Below, one piece after another: positions 43,866 to 53,300 of a stretch of 64,000 bases of DNA; within the stretch, counting starts at the first letter, position 1; each line of letters begins with the position of its first letter. The position numbers were made by a program, and so were the translations under genes. This stretch comes from Mesorhizobium sp. B2-1-1. Its GTDB lineage: Bacteria; Pseudomonadota; Alphaproteobacteria; Rhizobiales; Rhizobiaceae. Where the stretch lies: assembly GCF_006442975.2 (NCBI RefSeq), contig NZ_CP083955.1:62001-126000 (forward strand), written 5' to 3'. The notes beneath the pieces are model-generated. The model did not search any database. It was not told the DNA's origin and saw only the letters and a program-made list of their open reading frames with translations.

Positions 43866-44921
43866 ATGTCGGCACGACCACGCCAACCATCGGAACGCGG
43901 ACAGCTTGATCTGTTCCACGCGCTGCCCGGTGTTGTCGCGCCACGCGATGCGCAGGACCTCATGGCCTATCCCTTCTTTTCCCTCGCCAAATCCAGGCGC
44001 ATCGCGCCCATCGACTTTCGCGCCGGCGATGTGGCTATCCGTGTCGAAGCGATGCCCGACCACGGCATGGCGACGATCTGGGATGCCGATATCCTGATCT
44101 GGGCCGCAAGCCAGATCGTCAATGCGCGGGACGCCGGATTGCGCACTTCGCGCCTGATGGCCGCGACGCCATACGAAATGCTCACCTTCGTCGGCCGCGG
44201 TGTCTCGAAGCGAGACTATCTGCGCCTCAAGGCGGCGCTCGATCGCCTGCAGTCGACAAGCGTCGTCACCTCCATTCGCCAACGCGCCGAAGGCCGGCGC
44301 CATCGCTTCTCGTGGATCAACGAGTGGCAGGAGCGCTTCGATCGAAACGGCCACCCGCTCGGCGTCGAATTGATTTTGCCGGATTGGTTCTACCGCGCTG
44401 TTATGGACGATGCGCTCATCCTGACGATCGACCGCGCCTATTTCCGCCTGACGGGCGGTCTGGAGCGCTGGCTCTATCGGCTGGTGCGCAAGCATGGCGG
44501 TCGCCAGCACTCCGGCTGGCGTTTTGACATCAGCCACCTGCATCGCAAGTCCGGCAGCCTCTCGCCGCTCAAGCGCTTCGCCTTCGAACTGCGTGGCATC
44601 GTGCGCCGCCAACCTTTGCCGGGATACCTTCTGTTCACGGAGGTCGAAGCCAGCGGCCGTGTGCTGTTGGCTTTCGAGCCGGCGCCCGGATCAGTGGACA
44701 GGGTCGTGCCATCAGGAACCCGGACTATCGTGCCATCGGGAACCGGATCCTCGTGCTTTCGGGAACCGCGATCGGCCCTAAGCGGCGGGGTCGACACGGA
44801 AAATCGCGCTCTTAACTTAGAGTCTAACTCTCAATCTAACAGTCTTGCGCGCAAGCCGTCGACTGGCAGTGAGGGGCAGAAGCGGCGGTGCGCTGGCTGG
44901 CGCAAGGGAGACGACACATGA
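43866..44921 (+). CDS. Replication initiator protein A (RPA family)
   Basis: 351 aa. Family segments are RGQLDLFHALPGVVAPRDAQ, AYPFFSLAKSRRIAPIDFRA, ADILIWAASQIVNARDAGLR, PYEMLTFVGRGVSKRDYLRL and LERWLYRLVRKHGGRQHSGW. RPA proteins are putative replication initiators on broad-host-range plasmids and integrative elements; here it may start replication of the transferred form. It is distinct from the ParA-type RepA at the left end. The C-terminal 70 residues are low-complexity and Ser-rich. The stop overlaps the DUF2840 start (ATGA). Confidence 0.9.
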   Translation: MSARPRQPSERGQLDLFHALPGVVAPRDAQDLMAYPFFSLAKSRRIAPIDFRAGDVAIRVEAMPDHGMATIWDADILIWAASQIVNARDAGLRTSRLMAATPYEMLTFVGRGVSKRDYLRLKAALDRLQSTSVVTSIRQRAEGRRHRFSWINEWQERFDRNGHPLGVELILPDWFYRAVMDDALILTIDRAYFRLTGGLERWLYRLVRKHGGRQHSGWRFDISHLHRKSGSLSPLKRFAFELRGIVRRQPLPGYLLFTEVEASGRVLLAFEPAPGSVDRVVPSGTRTIVPSGTGSSCFREPRSALSGGVDTENRALNLESNSQSNSLARKPSTGSEGQKRRCAGWRKGDDT

Positions 44922-45409
44922 CGTCGTCTACCCAATCGACGCCGCGCGACGACCTCACGACGGTCGAGCTGATCTGGATCGAGAATCGGATTGAGCATCG
45001 CATCCGCTTCGGACGTCCTGCCCATGAGACGATCATCGACAAGCGGCGCCGCGTCGTCGGATTTGCGCCAGGCAGTGTTTTTGCGTTCGTGCGCTGGGCG
45101 GCGAATGACTTTGGCACTGTTGTTTCGCGCATCGACATCGTGCGCGCGGTCTTGCCCGCTGAAGCGTATCAGACTCTGCCTTACATCCGGCCAGGCGGCG
45201 AGATCCTGCTCAAGATCGCAGGTTGGGACAAGGTCGAGCGGGTTCTCCAACTGATCGATGCGGTCGAGGCGATCGGCCTCGATCCGGTCGAGGCCGCACC
45301 GGGCTATTGGCGTCAGACCCACAACCGTCTGATTGCGGGCGGAAGGCCGCGTGCCTATTCGCTCGAGCAGCACCGCGCCTTTCTGTTGCGCAAGCGGGTG
45401 ACTTCATGA
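44918..45409 (+). CDS. DUF2840 protein
   Basis: 163 aa. Conserved DUF2840 pieces: TTVELIWIENRIEHRIRFGR, then VFAFVRWAANDFGTVVSRID, then ILLKIAGWDKVERVLQLIDA. Unknown function; always found between the replication initiator and traF in this type of conjugative cluster. Its ATG overlaps the upstream stop, and its own stop overlaps the traF start, so three genes are translationally coupled. Confidence 0.9.
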   Translation: MTSSTQSTPRDDLTTVELIWIENRIEHRIRFGRPAHETIIDKRRRVVGFAPGSVFAFVRWAANDFGTVVSRIDIVRAVLPAEAYQTLPYIRPGGEILLKIAGWDKVERVLQLIDAVEAIGLDPVEAAPGYWRQTHNRLIAGGRPRAYSLEQHRAFLLRKRVTS

Positions 45410-45951
45410 GCCGCACCGCCTGCATAGCCGCGGCACTTGCAGCCGTCACCGCGACGGTCGCTCCCGCTGTCGTGGAGATGCCGCAGCTGCTGCTGTGGAA
45501 CGCGTCGGCCAGCGCGCCACTCGGGCTTTATGCGATCAGGAACATGGCCGTCCCCACGGCCGGCGCGCTCGTTGTCATCGAACCGCCAGACAAGGTCGCT
45601 CGGTTCGCCGCCGAGCGTGGCTACCTTCCGCTCGGCGTGCCGATGCTGAAGCACATCGAAGGGCTTCCTGGGCAGCAAGTCTGCCGTCTCGGCCGCCTCG
45701 TCACGGTGAACGGGCTTGCGCTGGGTGCTGCACTGGAGCGCGACCGCAAGGGGCGCGCGCTGCCGGAATGGCAGGGCTGCCGCATCATCGCCGCCGCCGA
45801 AATCTTCGTCATGAACCGGAAGGTCGGGGAGAGTCTCGATGGCCGCTATTTCGGCCCGTTCCCGGCGAGCTCGATCGTCGGGGCCGCGCTGCCGCTTTGG
45901 ACCGACGAGAGGGGCGATGGCCACTACACCTGGCTCGCTCCGGCGAACTGA
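45406..45951 (+). CDS. traF: TraF-like S26-family signal peptidase
   Basis: 181 aa. An N-terminal hydrophobic segment (ACIAAALAAVTATVAPAVVE) is followed by the catalytic serine region WNASASAPLGLYAI and the lysine region LPLGVPMLKHIEGLPGQQVC, then FVMNRKVGESLDGRYFGPFP. TraF peptidases process and cyclise the pilin subunit in IncP-type conjugation. The start is fixed by the ATGA overlap with DUF2840. The pilin gene (trbC) is not in the window, so its substrate is missing here. Confidence 0.92.
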   Translation: MSRTACIAAALAAVTATVAPAVVEMPQLLLWNASASAPLGLYAIRNMAVPTAGALVVIEPPDKVARFAAERGYLPLGVPMLKHIEGLPGQQVCRLGRLVTVNGLALGAALERDRKGRALPEWQGCRIIAAAEIFVMNRKVGESLDGRYFGPFPASSIVGAALPLWTDERGDGHYTWLAPAN

Positions 45952-45986
45952 AATTCAGTCCAGCCAACAAGAGAAGGAGATAATCC

Positions 45987-46316
45987 ATGGCCGAGATCGG
46001 CGTCTTCCAGAAAACAGATTCGGGTTACTGCGGGCGGGTTCGAACGCTGCTCGTGGATGCCGAGCTGGTGCTTGTGCCGACCACAATATCTGACGGCAAA
46101 GCGCCGGATTTTCGTATCCACATCGGTGACGGCGGCGGCCCCGAGGTGGGTGCGGCCTGGAAGGAAACCGGACAGACGGTTGGCGACTATCTGTCGTGCC
46201 GGTTGGAGGACCCGCTGTTTGGCCGGCGCTTTCGCGCCGGTCTCTTCCGAACCGACGACGGCTCCTGGTCTCTGCGCTGGATCCGGCCGAAATCGCGGCC
46301 GGAGCGTGCTCGATGA
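45987..46316 (+). CDS. DUF736 family protein (divergent copy)
   Basis: 109 aa. A more divergent DUF736 member: MAEIGVFQKTDSGYCGRVRT, then VGAAWKETGQTVGDYLSCRL, then SWSLRWIRPK. It is a regular part of the transfer operon, unlike the two repeat-borne copies. A GAAGGAGA ribosome site precedes the ATG; its stop overlaps the next start. Confidence 0.88.
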   Translation: MAEIGVFQKTDSGYCGRVRTLLVDAELVLVPTTISDGKAPDFRIHIGDGGGPEVGAAWKETGQTVGDYLSCRLEDPLFGRRFRAGLFRTDDGSWSLRWIRPKSRPERAR

Positions 46317-47089
46317 GTGGGCCATCGGCGCCGAAACGTGCGGACGGAAGCCGCCCCGTCAGTCGGTTGCCTGGTCGGCGAGAGGCACTCTGGCTGATCG
46401 GTGGCATGCTGATCGTCTGTCACGCGATGACGGGGGCGCTGGCACAATCCGCGCCGGCCTCCCGCAAATCCGCGGACGATCCCTATGCCGCGCCTATTGC
46501 CGAGGCGTCGCATCGCTTCCGCGTTCCTCAGCGCTGGATACGGGCAATCATGCACGTCGAAAGCGCCCGCGACCCGCGCGCCGTGTCGCGAAAGGGCGCC
46601 TTGGGCTTGATGCAGATCATGCCCGCAACCTTTGCCGAGCTGCGCCTTCGTCACCAGCTCGGCCGCGATCCCTATGATCCGCGCGACAACATCCTTGCCG
46701 GCACCGCCTATCTTCGCGAGCTGTATGATCGATACGGTTCACCGGGCTTTCTCGCCGCCTACAACGCCGGGCCAGGGCGTTACGAAGCCTCCTTGAAGGG
46801 CCGTCCGCTGCCGGCTGAGACCCGGGCCTATGTTGTCACGCTTCGCCCTTTCTGGGGCGGCGGTGATGCGCCCGGCGCACTCACCGCCGGCCATGCCAAG
46901 GCCGTCAGCTGGACGGTTGCGCCGCTGTTCATAGTCCCGTCCGGGTCAATGGCCGCTTCCGGTCTTCCGGCTGGCGAAGACATTTCCGTCGAGGTTTCGT
47001 CGTCACCGTTGGTGCGCAAACTTTTCGCGGCCGGTTCGCGGCCGCGCCAGCTGTTCACAGGGTCCGACGTCCGGACATCGCAGCGATGA
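46313..47089 (+). CDS. Lytic transglycosylase of the conjugation system
   Basis: 258 aa. An N-terminal signal/anchor (REALWLIGGMLIVCHAMTGA) precedes the SLT domain: RWIRAIMHVESARDPRAVSR (catalytic Glu in HVES), GALGLMQIMPATFAELR, NILAGTAYLRELYDRYGSPG and FLAAYNAGPGRY. Such enzymes open peptidoglycan locally for the mating apparatus. The start comes from the ATGA overlap with the DUF736 gene. The last 90 residues are a proline/glycine-rich tail. Confidence 0.92.
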   Translation: MSGPSAPKRADGSRPVSRLPGRREALWLIGGMLIVCHAMTGALAQSAPASRKSADDPYAAPIAEASHRFRVPQRWIRAIMHVESARDPRAVSRKGALGLMQIMPATFAELRLRHQLGRDPYDPRDNILAGTAYLRELYDRYGSPGFLAAYNAGPGRYEASLKGRPLPAETRAYVVTLRPFWGGGDAPGALTAGHAKAVSWTVAPLFIVPSGSMAASGLPAGEDISVEVSSSPLVRKLFAAGSRPRQLFTGSDVRTSQR

Positions 47090-47193
47090 CGAAGTCTCCG
47101 TCAGGTCGCCCCCTGGGGTCTCGTTTGACGTCGCAGCCAATGAGGCGAGTCGGGCACGAGGTAACAACCGAGGGATGGCAGGATAAAAGGGCG

Positions 47194-47321
47194 CACATTG
47201 CGCGGCGGTCTGGTGGTTGTTCTTGCTTGATTTTCTGGCGCGTTCCGCACATTGCCGGCCATCGGCGCAATGTGTATGAAGCAGCCAGCATATTGTATTT
47301 GCTTTTCTTTTTCCACATTGC
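47194..47321. promoter_or_regulatory. Four CACATTGC boxes upstream of the relaxase gene, possible oriT or operator region
   Basis: CACATTGC occurs at 47194-47201, 47248-47255 and 47314-47321, and inverted (GCAATGTG) at 47267-47274. The last box ends 11 bp before the relaxase ATG. The 243-bp gap between the lytic transglycosylase and relaxase genes is the only large gap in the transfer operon, a natural site for oriT or for autoregulation. Confidence 0.5.
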
Positions 47322-47332
47322 GGTGCCGCGCC

Positions 47333-49072
47333 ATGGCTGATGAGCGCGAGTTTCGCATTCGACCCGGGCGCATCCGCTCCACGCGCGCCCAGCAGGCCCG
47401 GCCCTTCATCGCGCAGGTGTTGGCCGCGGCGAAAAAGGCCGGCGGCGGTATTTCGCGCTCGGGCCGGATTGTACAAGCAAGCCGCTCCCGCTTTGGTCAC
47501 GGTCAGCGCGCCAGCATCCAGGCCAACCGCCTCATCACCTCGCGATCGCGCGGCGCCGTCGTCAAGGCGCGAGTCGTCCGTCATTCCGTGCGCGCCGCTC
47601 CACTTGGCACTCACCTCAACTATCTGCGCCGCGAGGGTGTCAGCCGGGACGGGGAGAAGGGGAAGCTGTTCGGGCCGGGAACGGAGAATGCCGATGGCGC
47701 TTCCTTCGCCGCTTGCGCCAAGGACGATCGTCACCATTTCCGCTTCATCGTCTCGCCGGACGACGCTCTCGATATGGCGGACCTCAACGCCTTCACCCGC
47801 GATCTGGTGGGGCAGATGGAGAAGGACCTCGACACGCGGCTCGACTGGGTGGCGGTCGATCACTGGAACACCGAGCATCCCCACATTCACCTGATCGTGC
47901 GTGGGGTTCGCGACGATGGCCAGGATCTGGTCATCGCGCGTGACTACATCAAGGAAGGCATGCGCGACCGGGCTCGCGATCTGGTTACCCAGGAACTGGG
48001 TCCGCGCACCGAGCTCGATATCCGCCACTCGCTCGAAAGCCACATCCAGTCCGAGCGGTGGACGCAACTTGATCGGCAGTTGCTTCGCGACAGCCGTGAC
48101 AGCGGGATCATCGATCTCGCGCCATCTCCCCAAAGTCAACCGGACGAGTATCACGCTCTGAAAATCGGTCGCCTGCGCAAGCTCGAGACCCTTGGTCTTG
48201 CCCAACAGGCCGGGCCTGGCCAATGGGCAATCGACGAACGGGCCGAAGCAACACTGCGCGAGCTAGGCGAGCGCGGCGACATCATCAAGCGCATCCACCG
48301 CGCGATGAGTGCGGCTGACATCGAGCGTGGCTCAGCCAATTATGTCCTGGCCGCGGAGAGCCTGGAGACGCCGGTTGTCGGCCGGCTGGTCGATCGTGGG
48401 CTCGATGACGAACTGATCGGCACGGCCTATGCCGTGGTCGACGGCGTCGACGGACGCACCCATCACATCAAGCTCTCCGATCTGGAGGCCGCTGGCGACA
48501 GCGCACCGGGATCGATCGTCGAGCTGCGAAAATTCGATGATGCGCGCGGGCAGCGGCGAGCCGCGCTCGCCGTGCGCTCCGACCTTGGAGTGGATCAGCA
48601 GATCACGGCATCGGGTGCGACCTGGCTCGACCGTCAGGCAATCGCGCGCGAACCGGCCGCCCTGGCCGAGGCCGGCTTCGGCGCCGAGGTTCGCGACGCC
48701 CTCGACCGGCGCGCCGAACATCTTGTCAAACAGGGGTTCGCGGAGCGCCAAGGCAGACGGGTCGTCTTCACCCGGAACCTGCTCGACACGCTGCGACGTG
48801 CGGAACTGGAGACGCTGGGCGACAGGCTCGCCGCCGACACCGGAAAACCCTTCAAGCGCGCCGCCAGCGGAGACTTTGTTGCCGGCACCTATCGCCAGCG
48901 CTTGGCGCTCGCCTCCGGCCGTTTCGCCATGATCGACGACGGACTAGGCTTCCAGCTCGTCCCCTGGACGCCCTCACTCGAAAAGCATCTCGGCCAGCAC
49001 GTCTCCGGTGTCGCACGTGGCGACGGCGGCATCGACTGGAGCTTTGGCCGCAAGAAGGGTCTCGGCCTCTGA
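47333..49072 (+). CDS. Conjugative relaxase (VirD2-like, DUF3363)
   Basis: 579 aa. The N-terminal relaxase domain contains RVVRHSVRAAPLGTHLNYLR (active-site tyrosine candidate) and the metal triad motif VDHWNTEHPHIHLIVRG. The C-terminal DUF3363 region follows (ITASGATWLDRQAIAREPAA, then KPFKRAASGDFVAGTYRQRL). It nicks oriT and pilots the strand through the type IV channel. The ATG at 47333 is used; an earlier frame to 47252 lacks family residues. It is followed 21 bp later by traG. Confidence 0.93.
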   Translation: MADEREFRIRPGRIRSTRAQQARPFIAQVLAAAKKAGGGISRSGRIVQASRSRFGHGQRASIQANRLITSRSRGAVVKARVVRHSVRAAPLGTHLNYLRREGVSRDGEKGKLFGPGTENADGASFAACAKDDRHHFRFIVSPDDALDMADLNAFTRDLVGQMEKDLDTRLDWVAVDHWNTEHPHIHLIVRGVRDDGQDLVIARDYIKEGMRDRARDLVTQELGPRTELDIRHSLESHIQSERWTQLDRQLLRDSRDSGIIDLAPSPQSQPDEYHALKIGRLRKLETLGLAQQAGPGQWAIDERAEATLRELGERGDIIKRIHRAMSAADIERGSANYVLAAESLETPVVGRLVDRGLDDELIGTAYAVVDGVDGRTHHIKLSDLEAAGDSAPGSIVELRKFDDARGQRRAALAVRSDLGVDQQITASGATWLDRQAIAREPAALAEAGFGAEVRDALDRRAEHLVKQGFAERQGRRVVFTRNLLDTLRRAELETLGDRLAADTGKPFKRAASGDFVAGTYRQRLALASGRFAMIDDGLGFQLVPWTPSLEKHLGQHVSGVARGDGGIDWSFGRKKGLGL

Positions 49073-49093
49073 CACTGGAAGAAAGGAACAACC

Positions 49094-51085
49094 ATGTCCG
49101 CCACGAAAATCCTGTGGGGCCAGATCCTCACGGTCTTCCTGATCGTCCTCTTGACGACCTGGGCGGCGACACAATGGACCGCATGGCAACTCGGTTTCCA
49201 GATGGGGCTCGGTCCGCCCTGGTTCGAGATCGCCGGGTTGCCTGTCTACTATCCGCCCGCTCTGTTCTGGTGGTGGTATTTCTACGACGCCTACGCCCCG
49301 TCTATCTTCGGGAAAGGCGGATTGATCGCCGTGTCCGGTGGCTTCCTCTCGATCATTGTTGCCATCGGCATGTCGGTGTGGCGGGCGCGCGAAGCCAAGA
49401 CTGTCCAGACCTACGGGTCGGCGCGCTGGGCCGAGAAGCGAGAGGTGGAGGCAGCCGGCCTAATCGATAACGATGGTGTCGTGCTCGGGCGCTATGACCG
49501 CCATTATCTGCGTCACGACGGGCCAGAGCATGTGTTGTGCTTCGCCCCGACCCGGTCCGGCAAAGGCGTCGGCCTGGTGGTGCCTTCGCTTCTGACCTGG
49601 CCGGGCTCGGCGATCGTCCACGACATCAAGGGCGAGAACTGGCAGCTCACCGCGGGCTTTCGCGCTCTGCACGGTCGCGTGCTGCTTTTCGATCCGACCA
49701 ATTCGAGATCGTCAGCCTACAACCCGCTTCTGGAAGTCCGCCGCGGCGAATGGGAGGTTCGCGACGTGCAGAACATCGCCGACATTCTCGTCGATCCGGA
49801 AGGGAGCCTGGAGAAGAGGAACCATTGGGAGAAGACCAGTCACGCGCTGCTGGTCGGCGCGATCCTCCATGTTCTCTACGCCGAGCAGGACAAGACGCTC
49901 GCCGGCGTCGCGGCCTTCCTCTCCGATCCCAAGCGCCCGATAGAATCGACGCTTGCCGCGATGATGAAGACCGCGCACCTGGGAGATGCCGGCCCGCATC
50001 CGGTTATCGCCAGTGCGGCGCGCGAGCTGCTCAACAAATCCGACAATGAACGCTCGGGTGTGCTCTCCACCGCGATGTCCTTCCTCGGTCTTTACCGCGA
50101 TCCGGTTGTCGCCGGCGTGACCCGGCGCTGTGACTGGCGAATTTCCGACATCGTTGCGGGGACGCAACCAGCAACGCTCTATCTCGTCGTGCCGCCTTCG
50201 GACATCAACCGGACCAAACCCCTTATCCGCCTCATCCTCAATCAGATCGGTCGCCGCCTCACCGAGGACCTGCCTACCAAGACAACCCGCCACCGGTTGC
50301 TTCTGATGTTGGACGAGTTCCCGGCGCTGGGCCGCCTCGACTTCTTCGAGAGCGCGTTGGCTTTCATGGCCGGCTATGGCCTGAAAAGCTTTCTCATCGC
50401 GCAGTCGCTCAACCAGATCGAGAAGGCTTATGGCCCCAACAACTCGGTCCTCGACAACTGTCATGTCCGCGTCAGCTTCGCCACAAACGACGAAAGGACC
50501 GCCAAGCGTGTCTCAGACGCGCTCGGCACGGCAACCGAAATGCGGGCGATGAAGAACTATGCCGGTCACCGGCTTTCGCCGTGGCTTGGGCATCTCATGG
50601 TGTCGAGGCAAGAGACTGCACGGCAGTTGCTCACTCCTGGCGAGATCATGCAGCTTCCGCCGACCGACGAGATCGTCATGGTGGCAGGCGCGCCGCCGAT
50701 CAGGGCCAAGAAGGCGCGGTACTATGAGGACGCCAGTTTTAAGGAGCGCGTGTTGCCGCCACCCGAACTGGCGCGGTCCGGAGAGGCCGAGCCTGACGAC
50801 TGGAGCGAGTTGCCGATCCTGGCTCACTTGGAGGTCACGCACGTTTCCGGAACGCTACAGCAGGGCGATGGCGATCCAACGGGATCGGAGCGCCGCCTGC
50901 AAGCCGAACTCAATCGGGCGCAGGCCGTCGAGAGGGCGGCGCCGATTGAAGACGAATTCGATATGGGACAGGACGACGATGCCGACGACGACGATGATGC
51001 CGTCCGCAACCGGCGACTGGCGCGCCTCATGCAGGGCGTTGCGCGGCAGGTTTCCCTGGATCCCGATGACGGCATGGAGTTGTAG
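49094..51085 (+). CDS. traG: Type IV coupling protein TraG/VirD4
   Basis: 663 aa inner-membrane ATPase that delivers the relaxase-DNA complex to the secretion channel. Two or three N-terminal membrane segments (about residues 9-29 and 76-95), Walker A TRSGKGVG at 153-160, LTWPGSAIVHDIKGENWQLT, Walker B LLMLDEFPALGRLDFFESAL and the terminal PPIRAKKARYYED. The acidic C-terminus has an Asp run. Length is normal. A separate fragment of a second traG lies at 53683-53973. No trb genes follow. Confidence 0.95.
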   Translation: MSATKILWGQILTVFLIVLLTTWAATQWTAWQLGFQMGLGPPWFEIAGLPVYYPPALFWWWYFYDAYAPSIFGKGGLIAVSGGFLSIIVAIGMSVWRAREAKTVQTYGSARWAEKREVEAAGLIDNDGVVLGRYDRHYLRHDGPEHVLCFAPTRSGKGVGLVVPSLLTWPGSAIVHDIKGENWQLTAGFRALHGRVLLFDPTNSRSSAYNPLLEVRRGEWEVRDVQNIADILVDPEGSLEKRNHWEKTSHALLVGAILHVLYAEQDKTLAGVAAFLSDPKRPIESTLAAMMKTAHLGDAGPHPVIASAARELLNKSDNERSGVLSTAMSFLGLYRDPVVAGVTRRCDWRISDIVAGTQPATLYLVVPPSDINRTKPLIRLILNQIGRRLTEDLPTKTTRHRLLLMLDEFPALGRLDFFESALAFMAGYGLKSFLIAQSLNQIEKAYGPNNSVLDNCHVRVSFATNDERTAKRVSDALGTATEMRAMKNYAGHRLSPWLGHLMVSRQETARQLLTPGEIMQLPPTDEIVMVAGAPPIRAKKARYYEDASFKERVLPPPELARSGEAEPDDWSELPILAHLEVTHVSGTLQQGDGDPTGSERRLQAELNRAQAVERAAPIEDEFDMGQDDDADDDDDAVRNRRLARLMQGVARQVSLDPDDGMEL

Positions 51086-51090
51086 GCGCC

Positions 51091-51546
51091 ATGATGGCTC
51101 GCAAAAAGAAGGCGCAGATTTCCGTCTATCTCGATCAGGCCATCATGACGATGCTTGGCGATTATGCGGCGCGGCGCGATCAACCCCAATCCATGATTGC
51201 GGAAGCCGCACTCGCTTCCTTCCTGTCGCCGGATGGGGATGAACGTCGCGAGGCCGCTATCGCCAAACGCCTCGATCAGGTTGATCGCCGCCTGGCCAGG
51301 CAGGAGCGCGATATCGGCATTGCGGTCGAGACACTGGCGGTGTTTGTCCGTTTCTGGCTCGCGACAACGCCAGCGTTGCCCGAGCCCGCCGCCCAGGCCG
51401 CGCGCGCCAAGGCGGCCGAGCGCTACGAAGCCTTCGTGACCGCCCTGGGCAGGCGCCTCGCGAAGGGGCCGAAACTGCGACAGGAGATTTCCGAGGATAT
51501 CAATCCGATGGACACCGCGAAAACCCACCCTGACGGAGTTGGCTAG
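51091..51546 (+). CDS. CopG-family ribbon-helix-helix protein
   Basis: 151 aa. The N-terminal ribbon-helix-helix (RKKKAQISVYLDQAIMTMLG, then RRDQPQSMIAEAALASFL) is followed by a helical extension with charged heptads (AIAKRLDQVDRRLARQERDI). In related clusters this protein sits between traG and trbB and may regulate transfer genes. The ATG lies 5 bp after the traG stop. It could be the binder of the CACATTGC boxes, but that is only a proposal. Confidence 0.88.
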   Translation: MMARKKKAQISVYLDQAIMTMLGDYAARRDQPQSMIAEAALASFLSPDGDERREAAIAKRLDQVDRRLARQERDIGIAVETLAVFVRFWLATTPALPEPAAQAARAKAAERYEAFVTALGRRLAKGPKLRQEISEDINPMDTAKTHPDGVG

Positions 51547-51698
51547 CTTGGAGCCTGATGGCCATGTTCATCATGATGATGGGTATACTTGACGCCGGTG
51601 GCGGTCACGCGACGACAATGTTTGTTGGACCGAAGAAGACGATGATGATCAGCAGCGGCTGGCGAGCAAGTCCCGGCAGCCGGTTCGTCGCACCTTGA

Positions 51699-53024
51699 TC
51701 AATCGATGGCATCAGCCTTGTTATCGGCGAGGAGAGCCGCCCGCTTGCCGATAGCCGACTTGACTGCGTCGACAAGCTGTTCAGGAAAGCCACGCGGCAG
51801 CGAGACGATCACCTCGTCGGCCTGCTTTTCCACGTTTTCAGCAATGTCATCGAAAATTCTGCGCATGACAGGGGTGCCCACACCGGCAATGTCAGCGGTC
51901 TGCAGGAAGTGGCGTGGCATGATGTCAGGTACCGAATAGTGCCTGTTCTTGCCGACCGACATTGCCAACTTGAATTTTTGGTGCGGAATCTGGCCGGTAT
52001 CAAGGCTGGGCTGCGCGGTCAGCACGTCGTAAAGGGGCGTCATGCGGAATCGTCCGCCAGGGCTCAAAAAAATACTGAAATTCTTGGCGTGGCCGTCGGT
52101 CGCGCCAATCAGCCAGAACAAGATGCAGGTGCGCAAGAAGGTGGCGATGCCTTCATCTGGCGTATCGCTACCCTTCAAGAGCTCGATAATCTCGCGCATG
52201 CCGGGACCGCCATCCGACTGGTACTTGCGCGTCGGCGGCACTGACAGCGCCTGACAGATATCTTCCTGCGGTAGGCGCAGGAGGCGGCCGTCGCGGGCCC
52301 ACAGCCGGTCGAAGCGTTCTACGATCAGCGTGCGGCGTTTGCCGAAGTCAGCGATCTGCGCCTGGGCGGCGGGAACGCCAAACGCTTGCAGCAGCTTAAG
52401 GCACAGATACTCGTTCTCGACGCTGTTGGAGAGATCGATGCCGTTCGGCAGCCGGCCGGTCTGCGGCTTCAGGATATGGGTGGTCGCTGCCGTGCCGATC
52501 GGTTTGAACCAGCCTCCGTCCTTGCGCAGCAGTGCGGTCTTTTCCTGCGCGCCGGCAATCGAGATGCGAAAGTCCTCATCCTCGCCGAGGCCTAGCGGAG
52601 CGGCAGCAAGGTTCTCGATGATTCCGGCGACGTCCTGGTTGCTGACCGGCCTGCCTTCGAGACTGCCGGGAGGGCCTGGATCCATGCCATCAGGCAGGAA
52701 TTGCAACGCGCCGACGCAGTCATGGCCGAGCGCAGCCAGCATGCTGTAGGCATCCGTGCCGTCGGCGCCGACGCGTTCGGCAACACGCCTGCGTATGGCG
52801 TCATTGTCCGGAAGCAGGTTGTCGAAGACGTTGGTCACCGGCGTGCCGATGTAGCGGTCTTCCCGCAAAGGAAGCGAGAGTGAGATCGGGAAGGTGCCTC
52901 GCCAGTCCAGCCATTCGCGGGCGTATTGGAAGTCGATGGCGCCCGTCGATTCCCTGCGCAGAACGCCCACCAGGCGCCCGTTCAGGAAGACATTCAAGGG
53001 AATGTGAGCCCGTCGCCGTGCCAT
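51699..53024 (-). CDS. hipA: HipA-family serine/threonine kinase toxin
   Basis: 441 aa. The N-terminal HipA couple domain (RLVGVLRRESTGAIDFQYAR) is followed by the kinase domain: ISIAGAQEKTALL (nucleotide loop), LPNGIDLSNSVENEYLCLKL, IVERFDR, and the catalytic and metal motifs LIGATDGHAKNFSIFLSPGG and MTPLYDV. All key residues seem present. HipA toxins phosphorylate aminoacyl-tRNA synthetases (GltX in E. coli) and slow growth. It starts inside the hipB stop (TAATG). It sits where trb genes would be expected. Confidence 0.94.
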   Translation of the reverse strand: MARRRAHIPLNVFLNGRLVGVLRRESTGAIDFQYAREWLDWRGTFPISLSLPLREDRYIGTPVTNVFDNLLPDNDAIRRRVAERVGADGTDAYSMLAALGHDCVGALQFLPDGMDPGPPGSLEGRPVSNQDVAGIIENLAAAPLGLGEDEDFRISIAGAQEKTALLRKDGGWFKPIGTAATTHILKPQTGRLPNGIDLSNSVENEYLCLKLLQAFGVPAAQAQIADFGKRRTLIVERFDRLWARDGRLLRLPQEDICQALSVPPTRKYQSDGGPGMREIIELLKGSDTPDEGIATFLRTCILFWLIGATDGHAKNFSIFLSPGGRFRMTPLYDVLTAQPSLDTGQIPHQKFKLAMSVGKNRHYSVPDIMPRHFLQTADIAGVGTPVMRRIFDDIAENVEKQADEVIVSLPRGFPEQLVDAVKSAIGKRAALLADNKADAID

Positions 53025-53278
53025 TAGAACAGGTCCTCAATATCAGCGGAGCTGCCTTTGCTGCGCGCGCGCACGACGAGTTCAAGGTCGAGAGCGGAGA
53101 GGGCGGCCATCAAGGTGCGGAGTTGCATCGCAGGCTCGCCGGCCTCGAGGCGGGAGACCGTACCCTGGCGTAGGTGGATCTGGTTGCCGAGCGAGCCTTG
53201 CGTGAGCCCGGCGTTCTTGCGAGCGCGGCGCAGGATGGCTCCGAGTTGTTTTTCGTTGCGAGCGATCTGGTCTGTCAT
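53024..53278 (-). CDS. hipB: HipB-family antitoxin (XRE helix-turn-helix)
   Basis: 84 aa from the ATG at 53278 (a longer frame to 53326 reaches into the operator). The helix-turn-helix is LGAILRRARKNAGLTQGSLG, then NQIHLRQGTVSRLEAGEPAM, and the tail LDLELVVRARSKGSSADIED resembles HipB. It neutralises HipA and represses the operon by binding palindromes; four evenly spaced palindromes lie directly upstream. Stop and start of hipB/hipA overlap by one base. Confidence 0.94.
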   Translation of the reverse strand: MTDQIARNEKQLGAILRRARKNAGLTQGSLGNQIHLRQGTVSRLEAGEPAMQLRTLMAALSALDLELVVRARSKGSSADIEDLF

Positions 53279-53300
53279 GATGGGTCTCCACGCCCGTAAT

